Positions 1 to 7,780 of a DNA stretch of 28,155 nucleotides are shown here, in pieces (within the stretch, counting starts at the first letter, position 1; each line of letters starts with the position of its first letter). The position numbers and the translations under genes are program-made. Origin of the DNA: CBDTTW01 sp965363675 (lineage in GTDB: Bacteria; Bacteroidota; Rhodothermia; Rhodothermales; DASSAV01). Location of the stretch: NCBI GenBank assembly GCA_965363675.1, contig CBDTTW010000016.1:1-28155 (forward strand), given 5' to 3'. The notes beneath the pieces were generated by a model. It saw nothing but the letters and a program-made list of their open reading frames with translations, had not been told where the DNA came from and made no database searches.

Positions 1-20
1 ACCAGGATGAGTTCGTTCAT
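1..20 (-). CDS. Possible 5' end of a leftward gene (partial)
   Basis: On the minus strand an ATG at 20-18 opens a frame reading MNELIL- before the window edge. It is preceded on that strand by a TATCTTG sequence (55-61) about 35 bases upstream, which loosely resembles the Bacteroidota -7 element TAnnTTTG. Only six codons are visible, so neither the product nor the reality of the gene can be judged. Confidence 0.3.
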
Positions 21-194
21 GGGAAGCGGCGATGTGGGTAGAAAGGGGCGCGCTCAAGATACGGCGCGCTCGGGCAAAGGCGCGCCTGCGCCCCTGCGCA
101 GGGCGAACAAACGCTCGGGCGGAGCGCCGGGGAGCCATAGCGGATCGGCCCACCCTGCGCCGCAGGATCGGCCGGCGAGGCGCAGCGTACGCCT

Positions 195-299
195 CTAGAG
201 AAGCTGGAATACCACGAAAACGATCAGCCCTACCAGGCCCGCGCCCAGCGACATCGTGCGGATCGCCACTTCTACCGGATTTCGAGCAAGCGTTGCCAT
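195..299 (-). CDS. Possible 34-residue single-pass membrane peptide
   Basis: The minus strand carries ATG (299-297) to TAG (197-195). The N-terminal part is polar and basic (MATLARNPVEVAIRT), and the C-terminal half is one hydrophobic stretch rich in Leu, Val, Ile and Gly with two Phe. This is the shape of a single-span membrane peptide with its positive end in the cytoplasm. No clear ribosome binding site is visible, and I do not recognise a family. It would sit between the leftward gene start at 20 and the GGT gene on the other strand. A chance ORF is a real possibility in GC-rich DNA, although the hydrophobic stretch is unusually clean. Confidence 0.3.
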   Translation of the reverse strand: MATLARNPVEVAIRTMSLGAGLVGLIVFVVFQLL

Positions 300-380
300 G
301 TCAAAAACGCATATACTAAAGCAGGCTACGCGGCGCGTGCTGGAGATCAGCAGCCCATGCACGCCGTGCGCCGGGGGTCG

Positions 381-472
381 CCAATTGCAACAAATTGGTT
401 ATAACAAATTACGTGCGGGAATGGAGTTTTTCCGAAGTTTACCTAAAATTATTTGCGTTTCCCGTTGAGCCT
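381..472. promoter_or_regulatory. AT-rich control region upstream of the GGT gene
   Basis: This AT-rich island is set in GC-rich DNA. It holds an inverted repeat, CCAATT (381-386) and AATTGG (393-398), and a direct repeat, AACAAATT at 389-396 and 404-411 with a 15-base period. Further on, an ATTATTTG sequence (463-470) resembles part of the Bacteroidota -7 box and lies 26 bases before the chosen GGT start. I infer a promoter and operator for the GGT gene, and possibly for a leftward transcript, because AATTTG also occurs on the minus strand. No -33 TTG at proper spacing was found. Confidence 0.3.
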
Positions 473-496
473 GCCAGTTGTCCGGATCGCATATAT

Positions 497-2224
497 ATGA
501 GAGCACGCAAGTACCTGTTAATATACATGCTGGCGCTATCGGCGCTAGGGGTGGGCTGTCGGGCGGCGCCGTTTGCCGACACCGTTACAACTGCCGGCGC
601 TGCGGCGCGGCGCGGCATGGTCGTTTCCGCGCACCGCCTCGCCTCCGAAGTGGGGGTGGACGTGCTGCGCCGGGGCGGCAACGCCGTCGACGCCGCCGTA
701 GCGACGGGCTTTGCCCTAGCGGTGGTGTTTCCGGAGGCGGGCAACCTCGGCGGCGGCGGCTTCATGGTGGTGCGCACCGCCGACGGCGCCGCCACGACGT
801 TCGACTACCGCGAGCGCGCGCCCGGCGCGGCGCACCGCGACATGTACCTCGACGCCGCGGGCAACTTTCTTCCGCACAAGAGCCGGCTAGGGCATCTGGC
901 CGCCGGCGTGCCCGGCAGTCCGGCGGGGCTTCTGCGGGCGCACGAGCGCTTCGGGCGGTTGCCGCTCCGCGAGGTGATGGCGCCGGCGGTGCGCCTGGCC
1001 CGCGACGGCTACCGGCTCTCCGGGGAGCAGGCCGGGCTGCTGAACTATTTTCGGGACCAGTTGGCGGCGTTTCCGGCCAGCAAGCGGTACTTCACACGGG
1101 CGGCGCCCTTCGCCGAGGGCGATCTGTTCGTGCAGCAGGATCTGGCGCGCACGCTGGAGCGCATCGCCCGGAGCGGCCACGCCGGGTTCTACGCGGGCGA
1201 GACCGCCGACCTGATCGTGGCCGAGATGCAGCGCGGCGGCGGCCTGATCACACACGCCGACCTGGCCGCGTACCGGGCCGTCGAGCGCACGCCGGTCGTG
1301 GGCCGGTACCGGGGGCATCGCATCCTGTCGATGGGGCCGCCCTCGTCGGGGGGCGTGGCGCTCGTGCAACTCCTGAACGCACTCGAACCGCATCCTGTGG
1401 CCGAGATGGGGTGGGGGTCCAGCCGCCTGGCGCACCTCATGGGCGAGGCCATGCGCCGCGTCTACGCCGACCGCGCCGCGCACCTCGGCGACCCCGACGT
1501 GCAACAGATTCCCGCCGAGCCGCTGACGCGCCCCGGATACATGCGCGCCCGCATGCAAAGCTTCGATCCGGAGCGCGTCACGCCGAGCGCCGCCGTGGCC
1601 GCAGGCGACCCCTGGGCCGCCGAGCCCACCGAAACGACGCACTACTCGGTCGTCGATGCCGAGGGCAACGCCGTCAGCGCCACGACGACGATCAACGGCC
1701 TCTACGGCGCCTTCGCGGCCGTGGAGGGGGCGGGCTTCCTGCTCAACAACGAGATGGACGACTTCAGCGCCAAGCCGGGCGCGCCGAACCTGTACGGGCT
1801 GCTGGGCTCCGAGGCCAACCGCATCGCCCCCGGCAAGCGCATGCTCTCCTCAATGACGCCGACCATCGTCGAGGACCCCGAGGGCCGCCTGTTTATGGTC
1901 ATCGGGTCGCCGGGCGGCTCGCGGATCATCACCATCGTGCTGGGGGTGGTCGTCAACGTGATCGACCTGGGCATGGATATGCCGCAGGCCGTAGCGGCGC
2001 CCCGGTTGCACCACCAGTGGCAGCCGGACGTGCTGGAGTACGAGCGGCGCGCGCTCTCCGAGGACGCCGTTCACAACCTGGAGCGGCGCGGCTGGCGGAT
2101 GGCCCTGCACGAAGGCTCGTGGGGCCGCGCCGACGGCATCCTCGTGACGTATCCTGAAGGCGGGGGGCGCCTGTTGCACGGCGGGGCCGATCCGCGCGGC
2201 GAGGATGCAGCCGTAGGGTACTGA
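497..2224 (+). CDS. ggt: Gamma-glutamyltransferase (glutathione hydrolase), exported
   Basis: 575 residues. It cleaves the gamma-glutamyl bond of glutathione and related peptides outside the cytoplasm and can transfer the glutamyl group. The start at 497 was chosen because it begins a signal peptide: MRARK, a hydrophobic stretch, then GVGC with Cys21, which could be a lipid-modified cysteine or a type I site shortly after. The upstream ATG at 395 would add 34 residues without signal character. The precursor self-cleaves before a threonine nucleophile. The TTHYS motif puts this at Thr380, close to the family position. Also visible are LLNNEMDDFSAKPG, the RMLSSMTPTIV segment and the glycine-rich GSPGGSRIIT loop, as in the E. 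coli enzyme. The length is normal and the large and small subunit regions are both complete. It appears monocistronic. Confidence 0.95.
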   Translation: MRARKYLLIYMLALSALGVGCRAAPFADTVTTAGAAARRGMVVSAHRLASEVGVDVLRRGGNAVDAAVATGFALAVVFPEAGNLGGGGFMVVRTADGAATTFDYRERAPGAAHRDMYLDAAGNFLPHKSRLGHLAAGVPGSPAGLLRAHERFGRLPLREVMAPAVRLARDGYRLSGEQAGLLNYFRDQLAAFPASKRYFTRAAPFAEGDLFVQQDLARTLERIARSGHAGFYAGETADLIVAEMQRGGGLITHADLAAYRAVERTPVVGRYRGHRILSMGPPSSGGVALVQLLNALEPHPVAEMGWGSSRLAHLMGEAMRRVYADRAAHLGDPDVQQIPAEPLTRPGYMRARMQSFDPERVTPSAAVAAGDPWAAEPTETTHYSVVDAEGNAVSATTTINGLYGAFAAVEGAGFLLNNEMDDFSAKPGAPNLYGLLGSEANRIAPGKRMLSSMTPTIVEDPEGRLFMVIGSPGGSRIITIVLGVVVNVIDLGMDMPQAVAAPRLHHQWQPDVLEYERRALSEDAVHNLERRGWRMALHEGSWGRADGILVTYPEGGGRLLHGGADPRGEDAAVGY

Positions 2225-2225
2225 C

Positions 2226-2271
2226 GCCTATCTTCAGGCCGGGGCGCACTTTTTTTGCAGGCGTCCCCGGC
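2226..2271 (+). terminator. Possible weak terminator after ggt
   Basis: Immediately after the GGT stop lies a small hairpin (GCCT at 2226-2229, AGGC at 2236-2239) and then a seven-T run at 2250-2256. A wider inverted repeat (GCCGGGG at 2238-2244, CCCCGGC at 2265-2271) encloses the T run. The geometry is not that of a classical intrinsic terminator, so this is a candidate only. The rest of 2272-2422 shows no gene. Confidence 0.3.
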
Positions 2272-2422
2272 AGGCAACTTGCTGTTTCCGGAGCGCTTGC
2301 GCCGCCGCAGGCGCCGACAGGGCCTGGGCGTGCGCACGCGAAACGGGGCTGCGCGGCCGTTTCGGGCAAAAGCGATGCTCTTGTACACGGCGCCCGCAGG
2401 CCCGGCGCGAGCCACCGGTTTT

Positions 2423-3361
2423 ATGACGATCCGAAGGTTTTTCTGCCCCGCGCGGCGCGCCTGGGCTTGCAGCCTGGCGCTGCTTCTCGGCGCGCTGGAG
2501 GCGCGCGCGCAGGGCGCTGCGCCCGACACGGCGCAGGGCTGGAGCGCCGACCTCAAAAGCCACTTCTCGGCCGCGCAGGCGGGCTACCGCAACTGGTCGA
2601 AGGGCGGCGTCAACTCGCTTGCCTTTACGATCAAGCTCGACGGGACGGCGCAGCGGCGGCGCAGCGGCTGGCTGAACAAGCACGAGATGCGCCTGGCCTA
2701 CGGCCTCGTCAAGCAGGAGGGCGACGAGATGCGCAAGGCCGACGACCTCATCAACCTCAACTCGTCGTTGCAGTACGAGGGCGAGGGCTTCTTTCAGGTG
2801 CTCAACCCGACCGTCGCTTCGCAGCTCCGGACGCAGTTTGCTCCCGGCTACGACCTCAAGAAAGACCCACTCAACGGCGGGCGGACGCCGCCCGTCAAAA
2901 TATCCGGCTTCTTCGCCCCGGCGACGCTCACGCAGTCCGTGGGCCTCACCTATAACGCGGGCAAGCAGTTTACCCACCGCTTCGGCGTCGGGGCCAAGGA
3001 GACGGTGGTCGCCATCCGGCGGTTCCGGCCGTTCTACCACGGCGACACGCACTACCGCCCGGTGCGCTTCGAGGTAGGCCTGGAGTCGCGGACGCAGCTC
3101 GAACGCGAGCTGGTCGAGAACGTGCGCCTCAAGACGACCCTCGGGCTGTTCGCTGCCTTCAATCAGGACGTGCCGGACGTGATCTGGGAGAACGTCGTCG
3201 CCATGAAAGTCAACTCGTGGCTGGGCGTCAACTTCGAGTTCGACACGGTCTACGAGCGCGACTACCGGCCCAGCAAAATCTCGGGCAAGCGCCTCGACCC
3301 TTCCGATAAGGTGCAGATCAAGGAGCTGCTTTCGCTCGGGGTCACGGTGGTCATCATCTAG
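2423..3361 (+). CDS. DUF3078 family outer-membrane-type protein
   Basis: 312 residues. The start at 2423 gives a good signal peptide: MTIRR, a hydrophobic core (SLALLLGAL), and cleavage probably after EARAQ near residue 30. The upstream ATG at 2255 in the same frame would put an arginine-rich 56-residue extension ahead of it, which is implausible. The mature part starts with the W-x-GG-N-S type motif (NWSKGGVNSLAF) typical of DUF3078 proteins of Bacteroidota. It continues with alternating polar/hydrophobic strands and ends in a strand-like TVVII, as expected for an outer-membrane beta-barrel. The function of the family is unknown. The stop codon overlaps that of the convergent SleB-like gene within one CTAG. 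Confidence 0.75.
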   Translation: MTIRRFFCPARRAWACSLALLLGALEARAQGAAPDTAQGWSADLKSHFSAAQAGYRNWSKGGVNSLAFTIKLDGTAQRRRSGWLNKHEMRLAYGLVKQEGDEMRKADDLINLNSSLQYEGEGFFQVLNPTVASQLRTQFAPGYDLKKDPLNGGRTPPVKISGFFAPATLTQSVGLTYNAGKQFTHRFGVGAKETVVAIRRFRPFYHGDTHYRPVRFEVGLESRTQLERELVENVRLKTTLGLFAAFNQDVPDVIWENVVAMKVNSWLGVNFEFDTVYERDYRPSKISGKRLDPSDKVQIKELLSLGVTVVII

Positions 3362-4068
3362 TGCAGGCCCTCGTAGAACCGGAAGCGCTCGGCGGCGACG
3401 GCGTGCGCGGAGTCCGGCGCCACCGGCTCGGCGCCTTCGGCCCAGGTGGGGTGCGCCCGCCCTACCATCGACTGCTCGCTGTAGAAGTGGCGCGTGCGGC
3501 GCGAGAACGGCCGCTGCCCCGGGCCGGCGGCGCGCACCTGCGCCGCGATGCGCAGGGCTCGCTGCCAGCCGGGAGCGTCGGCGTCGGGGGTAAGCCTCAG
3601 GTAGAACTCGCGCTGCGGATCCTGCGGGTTGAAGGCGCTGAACTGGAACGGGTCCAGGATAACCTCGCGGTAGCTGCTTTTGCCCCGGTAGCGCGTCTCG
3701 ACGCGGTTGCGGATGATCCAGGCGACCAGCACCTGCTCCTCGGGGCGCTTGGACTCGGAGAAGATGCCGCGCGCCAGCCACAGGGTTTCGCTGTCGAAGC
3801 GGGCGGCGCGGCGGTAGGCTTTGCGCATGCCTACCGGCGCTTTCAGGCCGGCGATGGGGAGCGGCTCTTGCAGCCGGAGCGGGGCATAGTGGCTGAGGGT
3901 GTCGGGGGCGGCGGGAGCCGGAGGGCGCTTCGCGGCGCCCGAGGGAAGGAAGGCGGAGCCTGTAGTCCGTTCCGGCGAAAGATGATTGGCGTCAAGCCCT
4001 GCAAAAACAATGAACCCGAAAATCGCGCAGGACGTAAGGCCCTCTTTCAGTCGGTGGCGGTATCGCAT
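3358..4068 (-). CDS. SleB-type cell wall hydrolase (Hydrolase_2 family)
   Basis: 236 residues. An N-terminal hydrophobic segment (residues about 11-25, CAIFGFIVFAGL) should export or anchor the protein. A Pro/Ala-rich linker of about 65 residues follows, and then the SleB/Hydrolase_2 domain (about 93-236). Visible family marks are the segment LARGIFSESK with the likely catalytic Glu105, WIIRNRVETRYRGKSSYREVILDP, FSAFNP, and a C-terminal HFYS...PTWAEGAEPV block. Family members are lytic enzymes acting on peptidoglycan, best known from spore cortex lysis. In a non-sporulating Bacteroidota-like organism this is more likely a wall-remodelling enzyme. It is convergent with the DUF3078 gene, sharing CTAG (3358-3361) as both stops, and has its own probable promoter. 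Confidence 0.8.
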   Translation of the reverse strand: MRYRHRLKEGLTSCAIFGFIVFAGLDANHLSPERTTGSAFLPSGAAKRPPAPAAPDTLSHYAPLRLQEPLPIAGLKAPVGMRKAYRRAARFDSETLWLARGIFSESKRPEEQVLVAWIIRNRVETRYRGKSSYREVILDPFQFSAFNPQDPQREFYLRLTPDADAPGWQRALRIAAQVRAAGPGQRPFSRRTRHFYSEQSMVGRAHPTWAEGAEPVAPDSAHAVAAERFRFYEGLH

Positions 4069-4105
4069 GCCGTGGCGCCGTTTGTGGACGGATCATAAAC
4101 GGCGG

Positions 4106-4113
4106 CAAGTATA
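4106..4113 (-). promoter_or_regulatory. Candidate -7 element for the SleB-like gene
   Basis: The minus strand reads TATACTTG, one base from the TAnnTTTG consensus of Bacteroidota. It lies about 38 bases upstream of the ATG at 4068. No TTG is present at the -33 position (a TTC is nearby), so confidence is moderate to low. Confidence 0.4.
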
Positions 4114-4152
4114 CGGCGGCGCAGCGCCCCGGGAATATTACGATCTCGCTAC

Positions 4153-4172
4153 GCCTCTCAAATCACAGAGGC
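4153..4172. terminator. Inverted repeat downstream of purF
   Basis: GCCTCT (4153-4158) and AGAGGC (4167-4172) form a 6-bp stem with an 8-base loop, about 50 bases beyond the purF stop. There is no following T run on the minus strand, so it would at best be a weak or protein-assisted terminator. Confidence 0.3.
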
Positions 4173-4220
4173 AACCGGTTTAAATGTAGGGGTATACGCT
4201 ACGTCGTTCGGGGCCGCTGA

Positions 4221-5711
4221 CTACCAGTCGTTTTCCTCTTTCGTTACACCCATCTCGACCGGCACGGGATAGTTGGCCGTGAAGCAGGCGTTGCAGAAAC
4301 CCTGGCGGCCGGCATGCGCGATGCTCACCGCACGCATGAGCCCGTCTACGGAAAGGTAGGCCAGCGAGTCGGCCCCGAGCCACTGGGCCATTTCTTCGGC
4401 GCTCGGAAACTGGTTGGCGAACAGCTCGCTGTAGCTCGGGAAGTCCATGCCGTAAAAGCACGGGCTGATGACCGGCGGCGAGGCGATGCGGAAATGCACC
4501 TCGCGCGCGCCGGCCTCACGGATCATCTTGACGAGCTGCCGCGCCGTCGTGCCACGCACGATGGAGTCGTCGACGAGCACGACCACCCGGTCCTTGAGCA
4601 CGCCCTGCACTGTGTTGAACTTGCTGCGCACCTTCATTTCGCGGCTGTCCTGGCCGGGCGAGATGAAGGTGCGCCCTACGTAGTGGTTGCGGATGAGGCC
4701 GATTTCGTAGCGGCAGCGGTAGCCGAGCTTCTGGCACTCGCTCACGAAGCCGAGCGTGGCGGTGTTGGACGAGTCCGGGACCGAAATGACGATGGGCTGC
4801 TTTTCGTCCGGGGGCACGACCGGCACGGGGGCGTCGTGCGCGAGCTGCTTGCCGATCTTGCGACGCACCTTGTCCACCATCTCCCCGAAGATCATCGAGT
4901 CGGGGCGGGAGAAGTACACGTACTCGAAGATGCACTGGCTGACGCCGTGGTTCTGCGGCAGGTGGTAGCTCGTAAAATGTCCTTGCTCGATGCCTTTGCG
5001 GTCGATGATGAGGATCTCACCCGGCTCCACGTCGCGGACGTAGCGGGCGCCGATCATGTCGAAGGCGCACGTCTCGCTGGCGACGCAGTAGGCGAGGCCC
5101 TGGCTCGTTTCGAGGCTGCCGAGCGCGAGCGGCCGGAAGCCGTTGGGGTCGCGGACGGCGATCAGGCTGTCGTCGGTCATGATCGCCAGCGAGAAGGCGC
5201 CCTCCACCTGCGTCAGGGCGTCGATCACCTGGTCGATCTGCTTGCTGCGGCGGCTCTGCGCGATCAGGTGCAGAATGAGTTCGCTGTCCGTCGTCGTCTG
5301 GAAGAGCGTGCCGCGCGCGCTGAAGGCGTCGCGGATTTCGCGGGCGTTGGAGAGGTTGCCGTTGTGCGCCAGGGCGATGTTGCCGGCCCGGTAGTGCATC
5401 ACGAGCGGCTGGATGTTGGCCGCGTAGTCCGACGAGCCGCTGGTCGAGTAGCGGTTGTGGCCCACGCACATGTCGCCCAGCAGCTTCGCGTCGAAAAGCG
5501 ACTGGTCCTTGAAGATGTCGAGCACGAGGCCGAAGTCCTTGTGCGTCGGCATGACCATGCGTTTGCGGCGCTCGTCGAAAGTCGAGGTGACGATGCCGCT
5601 GGACTCCTGACCGCGATGCTGGAGGGCGTGCAGGCCGTAGTAGGTCAGGCGGGCGGCGTTGGGAGCATTGACGATGGCGAAGATGCCGCAATACTCTTTA
5701 ACCTCGTCCAT
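4221..5711 (-). CDS. purF: Amidophosphoribosyltransferase
   Basis: 496 residues. It makes 5-phosphoribosylamine from PRPP and glutamine, the first committed step of purine synthesis. The start at 5711 gives a short propeptide (MDEVKEY) before Cys8, the N-terminal nucleophile of the glutaminase domain (CGIFAIV). This is the processed type known from Bacillus. The PRPP-binding loop is VVVLVDDSIVRGTT (376-389). Four cysteines at the Bacillus iron-sulphur ligand positions are present: Cys260 (before IFEYVYF), Cys418 (SPCFYG), and Cys473 and Cys476 (FCNACF). A [4Fe-4S] form is therefore expected, unlike the cluster-free E. coli enzyme. The gene stands alone with its own promoter and a leader of about 70 bases, and no other purine gene is adjacent. 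Confidence 0.97.
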   Translation of the reverse strand: MDEVKEYCGIFAIVNAPNAARLTYYGLHALQHRGQESSGIVTSTFDERRKRMVMPTHKDFGLVLDIFKDQSLFDAKLLGDMCVGHNRYSTSGSSDYAANIQPLVMHYRAGNIALAHNGNLSNAREIRDAFSARGTLFQTTTDSELILHLIAQSRRSKQIDQVIDALTQVEGAFSLAIMTDDSLIAVRDPNGFRPLALGSLETSQGLAYCVASETCAFDMIGARYVRDVEPGEILIIDRKGIEQGHFTSYHLPQNHGVSQCIFEYVYFSRPDSMIFGEMVDKVRRKIGKQLAHDAPVPVVPPDEKQPIVISVPDSSNTATLGFVSECQKLGYRCRYEIGLIRNHYVGRTFISPGQDSREMKVRSKFNTVQGVLKDRVVVLVDDSIVRGTTARQLVKMIREAGAREVHFRIASPPVISPCFYGMDFPSYSELFANQFPSAEEMAQWLGADSLAYLSVDGLMRAVSIAHAGRQGFCNACFTANYPVPVEMGVTKEENDW

Positions 5712-5786
5712 GCGGGGTACCTGTTGAAGCGGCTCGTAAAGGCCGCCTAGCTTTAATCCTGCAAAAATACCGGGCGTTCAGGCTTA

Positions 5787-5813
5787 CAATATACGGATCG
5801 GCCGGGCGGCAAA
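5787..5813 (-). promoter_or_regulatory. Probable purF promoter
   Basis: On the minus strand TTTG (5813-5810) is followed by 16 bases and TATATTG (5793-5787), close to the Bacteroidota -33/-7 pattern. Transcription would start near 5780, giving a leader of about 70 bases before the purF ATG. I saw no recognisable purine riboswitch in that leader. Confidence 0.5.
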
Positions 5814-5874
5814 CCCGCCGTAATGGGGGCAAGCCTTTTATCCGGAAGAAGTTCTTGGAGGGGGGCTGCGCCGC

Positions 5875-6285
5875 CTACCACGCCACGACGAGCGCCCCGA
5901 GGAGCAGCCCGGCGGCGTCGGCGGCGAGGTCGCGGCGGCAGAAGTGGCGCGTAGGCCCCCGCCGGTCGCGGACTTCCTTGGCGAGGCCCGCCCCGGCGGC
6001 GGCGGCGGCCGAAAACGGCAGGGCGCGCCCGTCGGAGAGGCCCGCCTTGCGCGTGAGCACGTACTGACTGCTCAGCAGCAAGGCCCCGCTCACGACGAAA
6101 TGCTTGAGCTTGTCTTCGCCGAGCCACCGGTCCCCGGCGCGGCCAAAGTCGTCCGGCGGCAGGCGGAAAGCAGCAAGCGGCGTTTGCGCCGGAAGGGCCG
6201 GCAGCGCCGCTGCGGTGCGCCCGGGCGGGGGCTCGAGCGTCGGGGCGGCGCAGCAGAGCGCGGCAAAGGCAAGGGCGAGCAGCAT
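5875..6285 (-). CDS. YfiM-like (DUF2279-type) small membrane-associated protein
   Basis: 136 residues. A hydrophobic N-terminus (MLLALAFAALCC) looks like a signal sequence, though the cysteines do not make a good lipobox. A Pro/Ala-rich linker follows. The core pattern is DKLKHFVVSGALLLSSQ, then AAAAAGAGLAKEVRD, then RRDLAADAAGLLLGALVV. The D-K-x-x-H-F, K-E and D-L-x-x-D-x-x-G signatures are those of the YfiM/DUF2279 lipoprotein group, whose function is not established. Its ATG is only 4 bases after the stop of the CNNM/CBS gene, so the two are almost certainly co-transcribed. I am fairly sure of the family resemblance but cannot assign a role. Confidence 0.65.
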   Translation of the reverse strand: MLLALAFAALCCAAPTLEPPPGRTAAALPALPAQTPLAAFRLPPDDFGRAGDRWLGEDKLKHFVVSGALLLSSQYVLTRKAGLSDGRALPFSAAAAAGAGLAKEVRDRRGPTRHFCRRDLAADAAGLLLGALVVAW

Positions 6286-6289
6286 CCGC

Positions 6290-7741
6290 TTAGCCGGCGA
6301 GGTCGGCCGGGGCCGACGCCGCGCTGTGAGGGGCCGGCACGTCCACGAGCACGTCGCCGATGCGGTGGTTCTCGACGGACTCGACGGTCAGCCGCACGCC
6401 TTCGTGCTCGAACGTGGCCCCGACGGTAGGCACGGCCCCGGCCAGGTGGAACACGAGCCCCCCGAGCGTCTCGAACTCGTAGTCGTCGGTGTCGAGGCGG
6501 GTGTGCAGCATGTCGTCCAACTCGCTGAGTTTGGCAAGCGCGCTGCACCGGTACGTGCGCTCGCTCAGCGGCGTGATCAGCGCCGCTTCCTCGTCGTGCT
6601 CGTCGCGGATGTCGCCGACGATTTCTTCGAGCACGTCCTCCATCGTGACCAGGCCGGCGGCCCCGCCGTACTCGTCTACGGCGATGGCGACGTGGGTGCG
6701 CCGCACCTGGAACTCGTGCAGCAGATCGTTGACCATTTTGCCGAGCGGCACGAAAAGGGGCGGGCGGGCGGTTTCGGCCCACTGCGGCGGCTCGCCCGGC
6801 GGGTGGTCGCCCAGCAGCGGCAGCAGATCCTTGGCGTAGATGATGCCCTTGATGTTGTCGAGGTTTTCGGCGTAGAGCGGCAACCGCGAGTGCCCCGACT
6901 CGCGGATGAGCGCGATGGCCTCCTCGAAGGTGGCCGTCGTCGGGAGCGCTACGATGTCGAGGCGGTTGGTCATGATCTCGCGCACAGTCGTTTGCCCGAA
7001 CTCGACGATGGAGTGGATGAGGTCGCGTTCCTCCTGTTGCAGCGAGCCGTGGGCCTCGCTGATGTTGGCCATGGCCTTGAGGTCGGCCGCCGAAAGCCGG
7101 TCGTGCGGGTTGGGGCTGAGGCGCTGCTGGAGGGCGTTCATCATGCGCGAAAGCTGCGCCGAAAGCGGCCGCAGCACCCGGTGCAGCACCCCGACGATGG
7201 CGGCGGCGCGCCGGCAATAAGACAGCGCATCGCAGGAGGCGACGAGCTTGGGGCTGATCTCGCTCAGGATGAGCAGCAAGAGGGCGAACAGCCCCATGCC
7301 GTAGGCCAGGGCCGCCGCCGGCGCTGCGCCCATGAGGCGGCCGACTTCCAGGGTGAACGAGGCGAAAAGCACCGCCGCCCCAACGTTCACCGTCGTGTTG
7401 AGGATCAGGATGGAAACGAGGACCGTGCGCGAGTCCGCCAGGAGGGCGGCGATGCGCGCGTCGAGCGGCTCCCGGGAGGCGTTGAGCTTTTCGCGGGCGG
7501 AGGGGGTGATGGAAAACAGCGCCACCTCGAAGCCGGAGAACATGGCCGACGCCCCGAGCATCAGCAGGAGCAGCGCCAGTTCGGCGCCGACGAGGACGGG
7601 GCTCAGTTGCGAGATCGCGTGCTGGAGCGCGGGAAGCACGGCGCTCCAACCCGGAGAGTGGGGTTCCAAAAGCTGTGAGGCGAGGCCTCGGGTAGTTGGC
7701 GGTAAGGTCAAAGATAGCACCGTCGGCGCCTCTGAAGCCAT
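6290..7741 (-). CDS. CNNM/CBS-domain membrane protein (CorC/HlyC family)
   Basis: 483 residues. The order is: about 45 residues of variable N-terminus; a CNNM (DUF21) transmembrane domain (about 48-200, with hydrophobic stretches at 55-69, 107-129, 145-165 and 178-192, and the conserved LLILSEISPK); a CBS pair (about 250-375, ending in AVDEYGGAAGLVTMEDVLEEIVGDI); and the CorC/HlyC C-terminal domain (about 390-470, YEFETLGGLVFHLAG...FEHEGVRLTVES). This class includes magnesium/cobalt efflux proteins and the Bacteroidota gliding-associated GldE. No gliding genes are nearby, so metal ion handling is the safer reading. The start is uncertain: the ATG at 7741 gives an unusually long lead before the first membrane helix, and internal GTG codons exist. 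It follows the cupin gene by 39 bases and precedes the YfiM-like gene by 4. Confidence 0.88.
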   Translation of the reverse strand: MASEAPTVLSLTLPPTTRGLASQLLEPHSPGWSAVLPALQHAISQLSPVLVGAELALLLLMLGASAMFSGFEVALFSITPSAREKLNASREPLDARIAALLADSRTVLVSILILNTTVNVGAAVLFASFTLEVGRLMGAAPAAALAYGMGLFALLLLILSEISPKLVASCDALSYCRRAAAIVGVLHRVLRPLSAQLSRMMNALQQRLSPNPHDRLSAADLKAMANISEAHGSLQQEERDLIHSIVEFGQTTVREIMTNRLDIVALPTTATFEEAIALIRESGHSRLPLYAENLDNIKGIIYAKDLLPLLGDHPPGEPPQWAETARPPLFVPLGKMVNDLLHEFQVRRTHVAIAVDEYGGAAGLVTMEDVLEEIVGDIRDEHDEEAALITPLSERTYRCSALAKLSELDDMLHTRLDTDDYEFETLGGLVFHLAGAVPTVGATFEHEGVRLTVESVENHRIGDVLVDVPAPHSAASAPADLAG

Positions 7742-7748
7742 ACGGCGC

Positions 7749-7779
7749 GCCGCCGGGCGCGATAATCGGCGCCGGCGGC
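7749..7779. terminator. Strong GC hairpin between cupin and CNNM genes
   Basis: GCCGCCGGGCGC (7749-7760) pairs with GCGCCGGCGGC (7769-7779) apart from one bulged G, around the loop GATAATCG. It fills almost the whole gap between the cupin stop (7781) and the CNNM start (7741). No T tract follows in either direction. It may be an attenuating or RNA-stabilising intercistronic hairpin rather than a true terminator. Confidence 0.45.
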
Positions 7780-7780
7780 T

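Noticed and set aside
4314..5750. 478-residue plus-strand ORF antisense to purF
   Set aside because: purF on the minus strand is unmistakable; the antisense frame is open only because of GC-rich codon bias and has no recognisable domain.
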